In this document: in pieces, positions 50,260 to 58,700 of the stretch
Position numbering within the stretch: position 1 is the first letter of the stretch
Layout of the letters: every line of letters starts with the position of its first letter
NCBI GenBank assembly: GCA_035565975.1
Contig: DATMRT010000148.1
Coordinates: 1 to 64,000, forward strand
Direction of reading: 5' to 3'
Source: Ga0077530 sp035565975
GTDB taxonomy: Bacteria > Pseudomonadota > Alphaproteobacteria > Rhizobiales > Hyphomicrobiaceae
DNA: 64,000 nucleotides
The notes under the pieces: generated by a model
Told to the model about the DNA's origin: nothing
Database searches by the model: none
Seen by the model: only the letters and a program-made list of their open reading frames with translations
Made by a program: the position numbers and the translations under genes

Positions 50260-50549
50260 TCCCGCCTCCGCTCCGTCTCGGTTGAGCCATGTGGCCGCTT
50301 CCGTGCTCCCCTGCGGAGCCGGCCGCACATGACCGTCGAATCCGACCAGGCATTCAGCGACTGCCGGCGATCTCGCACGCCCCGGCTTGTCGTCGCCTCG
50401 TTGGTCGCGTCGGCGCACGCCTCCTCCCGGCGTCGCACGCACATCGACCGTCGGCCATCCGAGACGTTGGCGGGCGGCACCGGCCCATCCCCGCAGCCGG
50501 TGCCGCCCGCGCAATTTCGCAATCAACTTGCTTCCTTCGTGAGGTCGCC
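50260..50549. other. Gap between capsid and first connector gene, no gene recognised
   Basis: A 290-bp spacer in an otherwise packed operon. A frame from 50329 to 50553 exists but is arginine- and serine-rich with no family features. I see no repeat copy or clear promoter in it. Confidence 0.5.
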
Positions 50550-51128
50550 ATGACCACGACGCTCCTCATTGGACCGACTGTCGAGCCGGTCACGCTCTCC
50601 GAAGCGAAGGCGCATCTGCGCGTCGACTCGAGCGCCGAGGACACCCTCATCCAAAGCCTCATCATGGCCTCGCGCCTCCACATCGAGGCTGCGCTCGATC
50701 TTGCGCTCATCACGCAGACCTGGCGAGTTCAGTTCGATCGCTGGCCGCGCTCGCGTTCTCTCAATCTCCCGCTTCGCCCTGTTCAGAGCTTAACTGCGGT
50801 AAGGGTCTTCGACGATGCCGACGACGATGAGGCGCTCGATACCTCGACTTTCATCCTCGACGGCACGGCCCACCCCGCCCGTCTCATCCTGAGCGGCCGT
50901 GCAAGCCTCCTGCAACCGACGCGCGCCGCGAACGGAATCGAGATTGATTTCGTGGCCGGCTATGGCGACGCGCCCGCCGACGTACCGCAGCCGATCCGCC
51001 AGGCACTGCTCCTGCTCACGGCGCACTGGTATGAGAACCGCGAGCCCGTCGAAATCGGCGCGTCCGCGACGATCATTCCCGCCACCGTCTCGGAGCTCCT
51101 CTCGCCCTATCGCCGGAGGCGTCTCTGA
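50550..51128 (+). CDS. GTA head-tail connector (g6, gp6-like adaptor)
   Basis: A 192-residue connector of the phage gp6-like/phiE125 gp8 type. The start EPVTLSEAKAHLRVDSSAED is the family hallmark, with LIMASRLHIEAALDLALITQ, a helix pair that binds the portal. Later parts include IEIDFVAGYGDAPADVPQPI and ALLLLTAHWYENREP. A GAGG ribosome binding site precedes the ATG. It ends in a TGATG overlap with g7. Confidence 0.9.
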   Translation: MTTTLLIGPTVEPVTLSEAKAHLRVDSSAEDTLIQSLIMASRLHIEAALDLALITQTWRVQFDRWPRSRSLNLPLRPVQSLTAVRVFDDADDDEALDTSTFILDGTAHPARLILSGRASLLQPTRAANGIEIDFVAGYGDAPADVPQPIRQALLLLTAHWYENREPVEIGASATIIPATVSELLSPYRRRRL

Positions 51129-51454
51129 TGCGACCCGCCATCGGCCGATTGCGCCATCGCCTCACGCTCGAGACCGCGAGCCGCACGCCCGATGGTGGCG
51201 GCGGTGCCGTCGAGACCTGGACCGCTGTTGCTCAAGTATGGGGCCGCATCGTGCCGACCGGCGGCACCGAGATCGCTGATGCCGACGGCATCGGCGGCCG
51301 CCTCTCGCACGAGATCACGATCCGCCACCGAGCCGGCGTGACGCCTGCCATGCGCTTCATCTCCGGCAGTCGCCGTTTCGAGATCATCGCCGCGATCGAC
51401 ATCGACGAGCGCCGACGCTGGCTCAAGTGCCTCTGCATGGAACGCGATCTATGA
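51128..51454 (+). CDS. GTA head-tail adaptor (g7, stopper-like)
   Basis: A 108-residue protein of the phage head-tail adaptor family (SPP1 gp16 or HK97 gp10-neighbour type). It starts IGRLRHRLTLETASRTPDGG, has WTAVAQVWGRIVPTGGTEI, and contains the beta-rich SHEITIRHRAGVTPAMRFIS and RRFEIIAAIDIDERRRWL. The length is normal. It starts inside the g6 stop (TGATG) and overlaps the next small frame by four bases. Confidence 0.88.
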   Translation: MRPAIGRLRHRLTLETASRTPDGGGGAVETWTAVAQVWGRIVPTGGTEIADADGIGGRLSHEITIRHRAGVTPAMRFISGSRRFEIIAAIDIDERRRWLKCLCMERDL

Positions 51455-51609
51455 AAATCACGGTCTCCGTCACGGGACAGGATCAGCGCCGCCTCGCCGA
51501 CCGCGTCGAACAGCTCGTCCGCGCGCGTATCGCCACCGCGCCACCGCAGTCCGAGCAGGACGCGCCACCGCCATCGACGCAGCAGCAGCCCCCGGATCTC
51601 AGGAGCTAA
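51451..51609 (+). CDS. Small protein, possible remnant of HK97 gp10-like tail-completion protein
   Basis: A 52-residue frame whose ATG overlaps the g7 stop by four bases (ATGA) and which ends four bases before g8. It begins MKITVSVTGQDQRRLADRVE, which resembles the first residues of HK97 gp10-type proteins (usually about 130-150 residues). After a short helical stretch it becomes a proline/glutamine-rich tail and stops. It is in the expected place for gp10. It could be a truncated gp10 or a small, retained GTA gene. Translation coupling argues that it is expressed. Confidence 0.5.
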   Translation: MKITVSVTGQDQRRLADRVEQLVRARIATAPPQSEQDAPPPSTQQQPPDLRS

Positions 51610-51612
51610 TTC

Positions 51613-52023
51613 ATGTCCAGCGCCGCCTGGGATCTGCAGCAGGCCGTTCACGCAGCTCTCGCCGCCGATAGCGGCGTGCTTGCTCTACTTGGCAGCGCGC
51701 GCGTCTACGATCACGTTCCGCAAGGCGCTGCCTTCCCTTATCTCGCGCTCGCCGGATTCACCGTCCGCGACTGGGCTACCGGCACCGAGCCTGGCACCGA
51801 GATCATCTTCACGATCAACGTCTGGTCGCGCGCTGCCGGTCACAAGGAGGCGCTCCATCTCGCCGAGGCCGTCCGCGCCGCGCTCCACGACGCGCCACTC
51901 TCGCTCACCGACCATCACCTCGTGAACCTCCGCCACGAGTCATCCGAAACACAACGGCAGCGCGACCGCGACACCTACCGCATCTCCGCCCGCTTCCGCG
52001 CCGTGCTCGAACCCTCGGCCTAA
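51613..52023 (+). CDS. GTA tail terminator-like protein (g8, DUF3168)
   Basis: A 136-residue DUF3168 protein. Typical strings are DLQQAVHAALAADSGVLALL, VYDHVPQGAAFPYLALAGFT and TNVWSR-like TINVWSRAAGHKEALHLAEA, then the strand region RDTYRISARFRAVLEPS. DUF3168 proteins cap the tail tube and help join it to the head. It is followed by the major tail gene after 18 bases. Confidence 0.88.
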   Translation: MSSAAWDLQQAVHAALAADSGVLALLGSARVYDHVPQGAAFPYLALAGFTVRDWATGTEPGTEIIFTINVWSRAAGHKEALHLAEAVRAALHDAPLSLTDHHLVNLRHESSETQRQRDRDTYRISARFRAVLEPSA

Positions 52024-52041
52024 CCCCAAGGACCCCACGCG

Positions 52042-52455
52042 ATGGCTGCTCAAAAAGGCAAGGACCTACTCCTCAAGATCGACACCACCGGCACTGGCTC
52101 GTTCTCGACCGTCGCTGGCCTGCGCTCCCGCTCCATCTCCTTCAACGCCGAGACCGTGGACATCACGCACGCCGAATCCGCCGGCGAATGGCGCGAGCTG
52201 CTCGCCGGCGCCGGCGTCAAGAGCGCCCGCATCGCCGGCGCCGGCATCTTCAAAGACGAGACGTCTGACGCCACCATCCGCGCCTATGTCTTCGACGGCA
52301 CCATCCGCGAATGGCAAATCGTCATTCCCGACTTCGGCACGATCGAAGGCCTCTTCCAGATCACCTCGTTCGAGCTGTCCGGCCGCCACGACGCCGAGGT
52401 CGCCTTCGAGATCGCGCTCGAGTCCGCCGGTATGCTCACCTTCACTGCGCCATAA
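52042..52455 (+). CDS. GTA major tail protein (g9, TP901-1 family)
   Basis: A 137-residue tail-tube protein. The start KGKDLLLKIDTTGTGSFSTV and GLRSRSISFNAETVDITHAE, with GEWRELLAGAGVKSARIAGA, are typical of the TP901-1 type. The domain then shows IREWQIVIPDFGTIEGLFQI and FELSGRHDAEVAFEIALESA. It is expected to polymerise into the tail tube. Twelve bases separate it from g10. Confidence 0.92.
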   Translation: MAAQKGKDLLLKIDTTGTGSFSTVAGLRSRSISFNAETVDITHAESAGEWRELLAGAGVKSARIAGAGIFKDETSDATIRAYVFDGTIREWQIVIPDFGTIEGLFQITSFELSGRHDAEVAFEIALESAGMLTFTAP

Positions 52456-52467
52456 GAGGACCGCCCG

Positions 52468-52869
52468 ATGGCCAACCTACACCGCGGCGAGATCGATGCC
52501 GTCCTCGACGGGCAGCCGCTACGTCTCTGCCTGACACTCGGTGCGCTCGCCGAGCTCGAGTCGACCTTCGGCGATGAGGACATGCTCGCTCTCGCCGAGC
52601 GCTTCGGTCGCGGCCGGCTCAGTGCCCGTGATGCCGTGCGCATCATCGGCGCAGGCCTGCGCGGCGCCGGTCACCAGTTCACCGACGACGCCGTTGCGCG
52701 CATGCGCGCAGAGGGCGGCGCCGCCGGTTTCGTCGATATCGTCTCGCGCCTCCTCAACGCCACCTTCGGCGCTGCCGAGGACGCGCCTATGGCCAAGGCC
52801 GTCGAGGCGCCGGCATCGCCGCCCACCGACGCCGGGAATACCAACGGCCCTTTCCCTGGCGCGACGTAA
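52468..52869 (+). CDS. GTA tail assembly chaperone (g10, GTA TAC-like)
   Basis: A 133-residue protein of the GTA gene-10 family. The start NLHRGEIDAVLDGQPLRLCL, TLGALAELESTFGDEDMLAL and FGRGRLSARDAVRIIGAGLR are typical. The tail is alanine/proline-rich and probably disordered. Chaperones of this kind coat the tape measure. Its TAA overlaps the next ATG by one base (TAATG), the usual g10/g10.1 arrangement. Confidence 0.88.
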   Translation: MANLHRGEIDAVLDGQPLRLCLTLGALAELESTFGDEDMLALAERFGRGRLSARDAVRIIGAGLRGAGHQFTDDAVARMRAEGGAAGFVDIVSRLLNATFGAAEDAPMAKAVEAPASPPTDAGNTNGPFPGAT

Positions 52870-53036
52870 TGCGCATCGGCCTCGGCGTACTGCGTCTCGC
52901 GCCAGCCGTTCTCTGGTCGATGACACCGCGCGAGTTCGCCGCCGCACTCGAGGGCGCTCTTGGTCCGCCGCCAGGTCACGACGCACTCGACCGCACGTCG
53001 CTCGCCGGCCTGATGGCCCGCTATCCGGACACGTGA
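52869..53036 (+). CDS. Small tail assembly chaperone (g10.1-like)
   Basis: A 55-residue protein starting at ATG 52869, in a TAATG overlap with g10. It contains LRLAPAVLWSMTPREFAAAL and ends in DRTSLAGLMARYPDT. The M-T-P-R-E-F-A-A-A-L segment is the signature of the short tail-chaperone family (TIGR02216-like) found between g10 and g11 in GTAs. Its small size makes it easy to miss. Confidence 0.87.
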   Translation: MRIGLGVLRLAPAVLWSMTPREFAAALEGALGPPPGHDALDRTSLAGLMARYPDT

Positions 53037-53040
53037 GCGG

Positions 53041-53090
53041 GTTCCCCTCCCCTTGTGGGGAGGGGTTAGGGGCCGGGGGATTCCCGCCAG
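53041..53090. repeat. Palindromic repeat (element family A, copy 4) inside the GTA operon
   Basis: CCCCTCCCCTTGTGGGGAGG with GGTTAGGGGCCGGGGGATTC is a single arm of the same element as at 811, 20471 and 48181. It fills the 93-bp gap between g10.1 and the tape measure gene. Confidence 0.78.
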
Positions 53091-53129
53091 CGTCTGGTGT
53101 GGATTTCGCCTCTCGATAAGGAACACGGG

Positions 53130-53717
53130 ATGCCCGACAACATCGCCGACTGGCAGATCACTATCGCTGCGGATACCAGCAGCCTCCGCAACGAGCTGCA
53201 GCGCACGTCCACCATCGGCCGCCAGTTCAGCCGCTCGATGATCTCCGCCTTCGAAGGCATCGCCGTGCAGGGACGCTCACTCGGCGATGTTGTCCGCAAC
53301 CTCGGCCTCAGTCTTTCGCGCATGGTGCTGAGCACCGCGCTGAAGCCGCTCGACAAAACGGTCGGAAGCCTTCTCGGCAACATCTTCGGCAGCGGCATGG
53401 GCCTCGGTTTCGCCAAGGGCGGCGTCCTGCAACAGGGAACGCCGATCCCATTCGCCAAAGGCGGCGTCATTGCCTCGCCGGTTGCCTTTCCTCTGGCCGG
53501 TGGCCGCACTGGCCTTGCCGGCGAGCGCGGCCCCGAAGCCATCATGCCGCTCACCCGTACTGCAGACGGCCGCCTCGGCGTCGCCACCGCCGGAAGTGCC
53601 GCATCGAGCATCACCATCAACATCGCGACGCCCGACGTCGAGAGCTTCGCGCGCTCGGAAACCCAGATCGCCGCCCTCGTCGCCCGCGCGCTCGGTCGCG
53701 CCGAACGCAATCTCTAA
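53130..53717 (+). CDS. GTA tape measure protein, very short (g11)
   Basis: A 195-residue tape measure-like protein. It begins DWQITIAADTSSLRNELQRT, then GRQFSRSMISAFEGIAVQGR and LGDVVRNLGLSLSRMVLSTA, a typical helical start. A glycine-rich membrane-like middle (LLGNIFGSGMGLGFAKGGVL) and FPLAGGRTGLAGERGPEAIM close it. Siphophage tape measures have hundreds to thousands of residues; GTA ones are around 200, so this predicts a very short tail. The chosen ATG at 53130 has AAGGAA upstream. Confidence 0.88.
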   Translation: MPDNIADWQITIAADTSSLRNELQRTSTIGRQFSRSMISAFEGIAVQGRSLGDVVRNLGLSLSRMVLSTALKPLDKTVGSLLGNIFGSGMGLGFAKGGVLQQGTPIPFAKGGVIASPVAFPLAGGRTGLAGERGPEAIMPLTRTADGRLGVATAGSAASSITINIATPDVESFARSETQIAALVARALGRAERNL

Positions 53718-53732
53718 CGCCAGGCGCGCTCC

Positions 53733-54371
53733 ATGAGCTTCCACGAGATCCGCTTCCCGACCGCCATCTCGCGTGGCGCCTCCGGAGGCCCTGAGCGACG
53801 CACGGACGTCGTCGTTCTCGGCTCAGGCCACGAGGAGCGCAACAGCCGCTGGGCGGACTCGCGGCGCAGCTACAATGCCGGCTACGGCATCAAGACGCTC
53901 GACGATCTTCACGCTGTCATTGCCTTCTTCGAGGAACGGCGTGGTCGCCTCTATGGCTTTCGCTGGAAGGATCACGCCGACTTCCGCTCCTGTCCGCCCT
54001 CCGGAACGCCGACCGCACTCGACCAGACGCTCGGCGTCGGCGACGGTGAGACCGCCGCCTTTCAGCTTGCCAAGCGCTACGGCGCCGCGCACGCGCCCTG
54101 GTCGCGCCGTATCACCAAGCCCGTTGCCGGTACCCTCCTCGTCGCTGTTGATGGAACCCCCCTCCCCGTCGGCACGGCCGTCGCAGTCGATACCGCCACT
54201 GGTCTTCTCACCTTCGCGCCCGAGCACGTTCCCAGTGAGGGCGCCGTCATCACCGCCGGCTTCGAGTTCGACGTTCCCGTCCGCTTCGATACGGACAAGC
54301 TCGAGGTGAGCCTTCAAGGCTTCTCTCACGGCGCCATTCCGTCGATCCCGATCGTGGAGATCCGTCTATGA
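53733..54371 (+). CDS. GTA distal tail protein (g12, DUF2460)
   Basis: A 212-residue DUF2460 protein. It starts FHEIRFPTAISRGASGGPER, has VVVLGSGHEERNSRWADSRR and the characteristic YNAGYGIKTLDDLHAVIAFF with RRGRLYGFRWKDHADFRSC. Its second part includes GATHAPWSRRI-like APWSRRITKPVAG and a C-terminal FDTDKLEVSLQGF. RcGTA g12 forms the distal tail ring. ATGA overlap with g13 follows. Confidence 0.94.
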   Translation: MSFHEIRFPTAISRGASGGPERRTDVVVLGSGHEERNSRWADSRRSYNAGYGIKTLDDLHAVIAFFEERRGRLYGFRWKDHADFRSCPPSGTPTALDQTLGVGDGETAAFQLAKRYGAAHAPWSRRITKPVAGTLLVAVDGTPLPVGTAVAVDTATGLLTFAPEHVPSEGAVITAGFEFDVPVRFDTDKLEVSLQGFSHGAIPSIPIVEIRL

Positions 54372-55270
54372 AACAGCTCGACGACGCGCTTGCCGCGCAT
54401 CTCCAGTCCGGCGCCACGACGCTCTGCTGGTGCTGGCGCCTCACCCGGCGCGATGGGACAAAGCTCGGCTTCACCGATCACGACCGCGATCTCGCGTTCG
54501 ACGACACGATCTTCGAGGCCGCCAGCGGCTTCACCGCCAGCGAGATCCGTGATCAGGTTGGCTTGAGCGTCGACAACCTCGAGGTGACCGGTGCTCTCAT
54601 CTCCGACCGGCTCTCCGAGATCGCGCTGGCTGCCGGCGACTTCGACGATGCCGCCATCGAGATCTTCCGCGTCAACTGGCAGGACACCAGCCAGCGTGTC
54701 CTCATGCGCTCGGGCTCGCTCGGCGAGGTGCGCCGCACGGGCACGGCGTTCAGCGCCGAGGTTCGCGGCCTTGCGCACTACCTCCAGCAGCCGAAGGGTC
54801 GGCTCTTCCAGTACACATGCGACGCCGACCTCGGCGACACCCACTGCAGCGTCGACCTGACGTCGCCGGCTTACCGCGCCGACGCCACCGTCCTCGCGAT
54901 CACCGGCACACGTCGCCTCGTGGCTCATGGCCTCGATGACTACGACTCCGGCTGGTTCACGCGCGGCATCCTCGCCTTCACATCGGGCGCCAACGCTGGC
55001 CGCGCCATGGAGATCAAGAGCCACACGCACCGCGGCGGCCTGGTCGAGATCGAGCTCTGGCAACCCATGGGCGAGCCGATCGCCGTCGGCGATGCATTCA
55101 CCGCGACCGTCGGGTGCGACAAGCGCCTCGACACCTGCGTTGCGCGTTTCGCTAACGCGATCAACTACCGCGGCTTCCCGCACATGCCCGGCAACGACTT
55201 CATCACTGCCGTGGCTCAGCCCGGCAGCACGCCGCGCCCCGCAGGCAGCGCTGCCGAAATCGGAGGCTGA
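54368..55270 (+). CDS. GTA hub protein (g13, DUF2163)
   Basis: A 300-residue DUF2163 protein. It has TLCWCWRLTRRDGTKLGFTD, HDRDLAFDDTIFEAASGFTA and the middle strand QVGLSVDNLEVTGALISDRL, then a C-terminal cysteine-containing part: LFQYTCDADLGDTHCSVDLT, and TVGCDKRLDTCVARFANAIN with YRGFPHMPGND. The four cysteines are conserved in the family and bind an Fe-S cluster in RcGTA, from structural work I recall. It is coupled to g12 by ATGA. Confidence 0.94.
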   Translation: MKQLDDALAAHLQSGATTLCWCWRLTRRDGTKLGFTDHDRDLAFDDTIFEAASGFTASEIRDQVGLSVDNLEVTGALISDRLSEIALAAGDFDDAAIEIFRVNWQDTSQRVLMRSGSLGEVRRTGTAFSAEVRGLAHYLQQPKGRLFQYTCDADLGDTHCSVDLTSPAYRADATVLAITGTRRLVAHGLDDYDSGWFTRGILAFTSGANAGRAMEIKSHTHRGGLVEIELWQPMGEPIAVGDAFTATVGCDKRLDTCVARFANAINYRGFPHMPGNDFITAVAQPGSTPRPAGSAAEIGG

Positions 55271-55274
55271 TCTC

Positions 55275-55712
55275 GTGGGCTATTCGCGCGAAGACATCGT
55301 CGCCGAGGCGCGGCGCTGGCTCGGCACGCCCTATCATCATCAGGCGAGCGTCTGCGGCATCGGCACCGACTGCCTCGGCCTCGTGCGCGGCATATGGCGC
55401 GCGCTGCATGGCGTCGAATCCGAGACCGTTCCCGCCTACTCGCGCGACTGGGCCGAGGCAACAGGCGCCGAGACCATGCTCGCCGCCGCCCGTCGCCATC
55501 TGATCGAGTGCGAGCGCGACTTTATCGCCGCTGGCGACGTGCTCATCTTCCGCTACCGCACCCACGCCGTCGCCAAGCACGTCGGCATTCTCTCCGGCCC
55601 TGCGTCGATGATCCACGCCATCGAGGGCCGCGCGGTCGCCGAAGTGCCGTTTGGTCAGTGGTGGCGCCGCCACCTCGCTGCCGCCTTCTCTTTTCCCGGG
55701 ATCGACTCCTGA
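55275..55712 (+). CDS. GTA NlpC/P60 peptidase (g14)
   Basis: A 145-residue NlpC/P60 peptidoglycan hydrolase. The catalytic Cys is in CGIGTDCLGLVRGIWRALHG and the His in HAVAKHVGILSGPASMIHAI. Start is GTG at 55275, with GGAGG nine bases upstream (YSREDIVAEARRWLGTPYHH follows it). It ends TGATG, overlapping g15. In RcGTA it is the cell-wall peptidase that helps DNA cross the recipient envelope. Confidence 0.93.
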   Translation: MGYSREDIVAEARRWLGTPYHHQASVCGIGTDCLGLVRGIWRALHGVESETVPAYSRDWAEATGAETMLAAARRHLIECERDFIAAGDVLIFRYRTHAVAKHVGILSGPASMIHAIEGRAVAEVPFGQWWRRHLAAAFSFPGIDS

Positions 55713-58700
55713 TGGCCACGCTTGCTCTCGCAGTTGCTGGTGCGGCCGTCGGTTCGGCCTTGCTGCCGACCGGCATCACCGTGCTCGGCGCGACGTTTAC
55801 CGGCGCCATGATCGGCGGCCAGGTAGGCGCCCTCGCCGGGAGTTACGTCGATCAGGCACTTCTCGGCGGCTCGGGGCAGTCTCGCGCACGCGGCGGCCCC
55901 CGCCTCGACGATCTCCGCGTCACGGCTTCGACCGAAGGCGCGGCTGTCCCTCGCGTCATCGGCCGCGCGCGCCTCGGCGGCCAGGTCATCTGGGCCTCCT
56001 CGCTCGAGGAGGAAGTCATCAAGAACAGCAGCGGTGGTGGCAAGGGTGCCTCCGGCGGCAGCGCGAGCACGCGCAGCTATCGCTACTACGCCAACTTCGC
56101 CGTTGCGCTCAGCGAGGGCACAATCACGTCCATCGGTCGCGTGTGGGCGGACAGCAAGGAGCTGGACCTCACGCAGATCACCTGGCGCCTTCACACCGGC
56201 ACGGAGGACCAGCCACCGGACGATCTCATCGTCGCGCACCTCGGCGCCGCCAACGCACCCGCCTATCGCGGCATTGCCTACGTCGTCTTCGAGCGCCTTT
56301 TGCTCGAGCCCTATGGCAATCGCCTGCCGCAGCTCTCCTTCGAAGTCTTCCGCGCCGTCGATCCTTTCGAACAGAGCGTTCGCGCCGTCGTGATGATCCC
56401 GGGCTCGGGCGAATTCGTCTACGCAACGACCCCCGTCACGCGCCGTGTCGGCCCCGGCCAGACCGAGACGGAGAACGCGCATACCCTCCAGGGCGATTCC
56501 GACTGGAGCGTCTCGCTCGATCAGCTTGCCGCCACCCTGCCAAACGTCGGCGCCGTCTCGCTCGTCGTGAGCTGGTTCGGCACGGACCTTCGCGCAGAGC
56601 ACTGCGAAATTCGCCCCGCCGTCGACAACGACGACAAGAGCACGAGCCCGCTTTCATGGCGCGTCGCCGGCCTCACGCGCAGTACCGCACCGTTGATCAG
56701 CCGCCACGACGGCCGACCCGCCTACGGCGGCACACCGTCCGATCAGACCGTCATCGCCGCCATCCAGGATCTCAAGGCGCGCGGACATAAGGTGACGCTC
56801 AACCCGTTCATCCTCATGGACGTGCCCGCCGACAATACGCGTCCCGATCCCTATGATCCCGACCGCCTGCAGCCCGCCTATCCTTGGCGCGGCCGCATCA
56901 CGGTTCATCCTGCACCGGCGGTCGAGGGCTCGCCGGACAAAACCACCGCCGCCGCCAGCCAGATCGCCGCATTCGTCGGCGCGACGGAACCGCATCACTT
57001 CTCTACCAGCGGCCAGCAGGTCAACTACACCGGCCCCGCCGAGTGGTCCTTCCGCCGGATGATCCTGCACTACGCGCATCTCGCGGCGGCAGCCGGCGGC
57101 GTCGACGGATTCATTCTCTGCTCGGAGCTTCGCGGCCTCACGCAATCGCGCGACTCCGCTTCCACATATCCGTTCGTCGCGGCGCTCGCGGCACTCGCCG
57201 CCGATGTCCGCGCCATCCTCGGCTCCGAGACGAAGATCACCTACGGCGCCGACTGGTCGGAGTACTTCGGCCATCATCCGAACGACGGCAGCGGCGACGT
57301 CTTCTTCCATCTCGATCCGCTGTGGGCATCCTCCGACATCGATGCCATCGGCATCGACGCCTACTGGCCGCTTGCCGATTGGCGCGATGGTCGTGACCAC
57401 GCGGACTGGATCGCGGGTCGGCGCATGCAGCACGATCTGCGCTACCTCAAATCCAACATCCACGGCGGCGAGGGCTATGACTGGTACTACGCCAGCGATG
57501 CCGATCGCGATCTCCAGGTGCGTACGCCGATTACCGACGCGCACGCCGGCAAGCCCTGGGTCTTCCGCTTCAAGGACATTCGCTCATGGTGGGACAGCGC
57601 GCACTTCGATCGCCCCGGCGGCATTGAGAGCGCCACGCCGACCGCCTGGATTCCCCAATCCAAGCCCTTCTGGCTCACGGAGATCGGCTGCCCCGCCATC
57701 GACAAAGGCGCGAACCAGCCGAACGTCTTCGTCGATCCAAAGAGCGGCGAGAGCGCGCGCCCCTACTACTCGACCGGCACCCGCGACGACCTCATTCAGC
57801 GCCTCTATTTGCGCGCATGGATCGAGGGCCTCGATCCCTCGCACGCCGGCTATATCGAAAATGCCAATCCGACTTCGGCGCTCTATGGCGCGCCGATGAT
57901 CGACCTCGACAACATCTATGTCTACGCCTGGGACGCGCGGCCCTATCCCGCCTTCCCCAACAACCGGCTCGCCTGGGGCGATGGCGAGAACTGGCGGCAT
58001 GGCCATTGGCTCAATGGCCGCATTGCCAGTCAGCCACTCGATGCCGCGGTCGGTGACATTCTCAGCGCCCACGGCTTCGCGCGCATCGACGCCGACGCTC
58101 TCGTCGGCGTGGTTCCGGGCTACGTCATCGACCAGATCATGTCGGCGCGCGAGGCTCTGCAGCCCCTCGAGCTCGCCTATTTCTTCGACTCGATCGAGAG
58201 CGGCGGCCGCATCGTCTTCCGCCATCGCGGCATCGACCCGCCCGCACTTGCGCTGAGCCCCGACACGACCGCCGAGCTCAAACCCGGCGCGGAGCTCATC
58301 ACTCTCGTGCGCGCCCAAGAGACGGACCTGCCGGCTTCCGCCCGCATCTCCTATGCTTCGTCCGAGCGCGACTATCGCCGCGCCGTTGCCGAAGCCCGCC
58401 GCCTCGTCGGTGCCAGCGGCCGCGTCTCGCTCGCCGAGCTTGCAATAGTCATGGAGGCCGATCAGGCCGCGCAGATTGCGGAGAGCTGGCTCTTCGAAAC
58501 CTGGGCCGCACGTGAGCGGGCACAGTTCGCGCTGCCGCCGAGCAGCATCGTCCTCGAGCCCGGCGATATCGTCGCGCTCGATGGGCCAGGAGATGACCGT
58601 CTCTTCCGCATCACCGAAATCGGCGACCACGGCGCACGAGAGATCGAGGCGATCCGAATCGAGCCTGAGGTCTATGCGCCGGTTGCGGCGGCGCCGCGCG

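Noticed and set aside
48976..50526. Antisense frame opposite the GTA capsid gene
   Set aside because: It is a shadow of the HK97 capsid frame with no similarity to any protein family.
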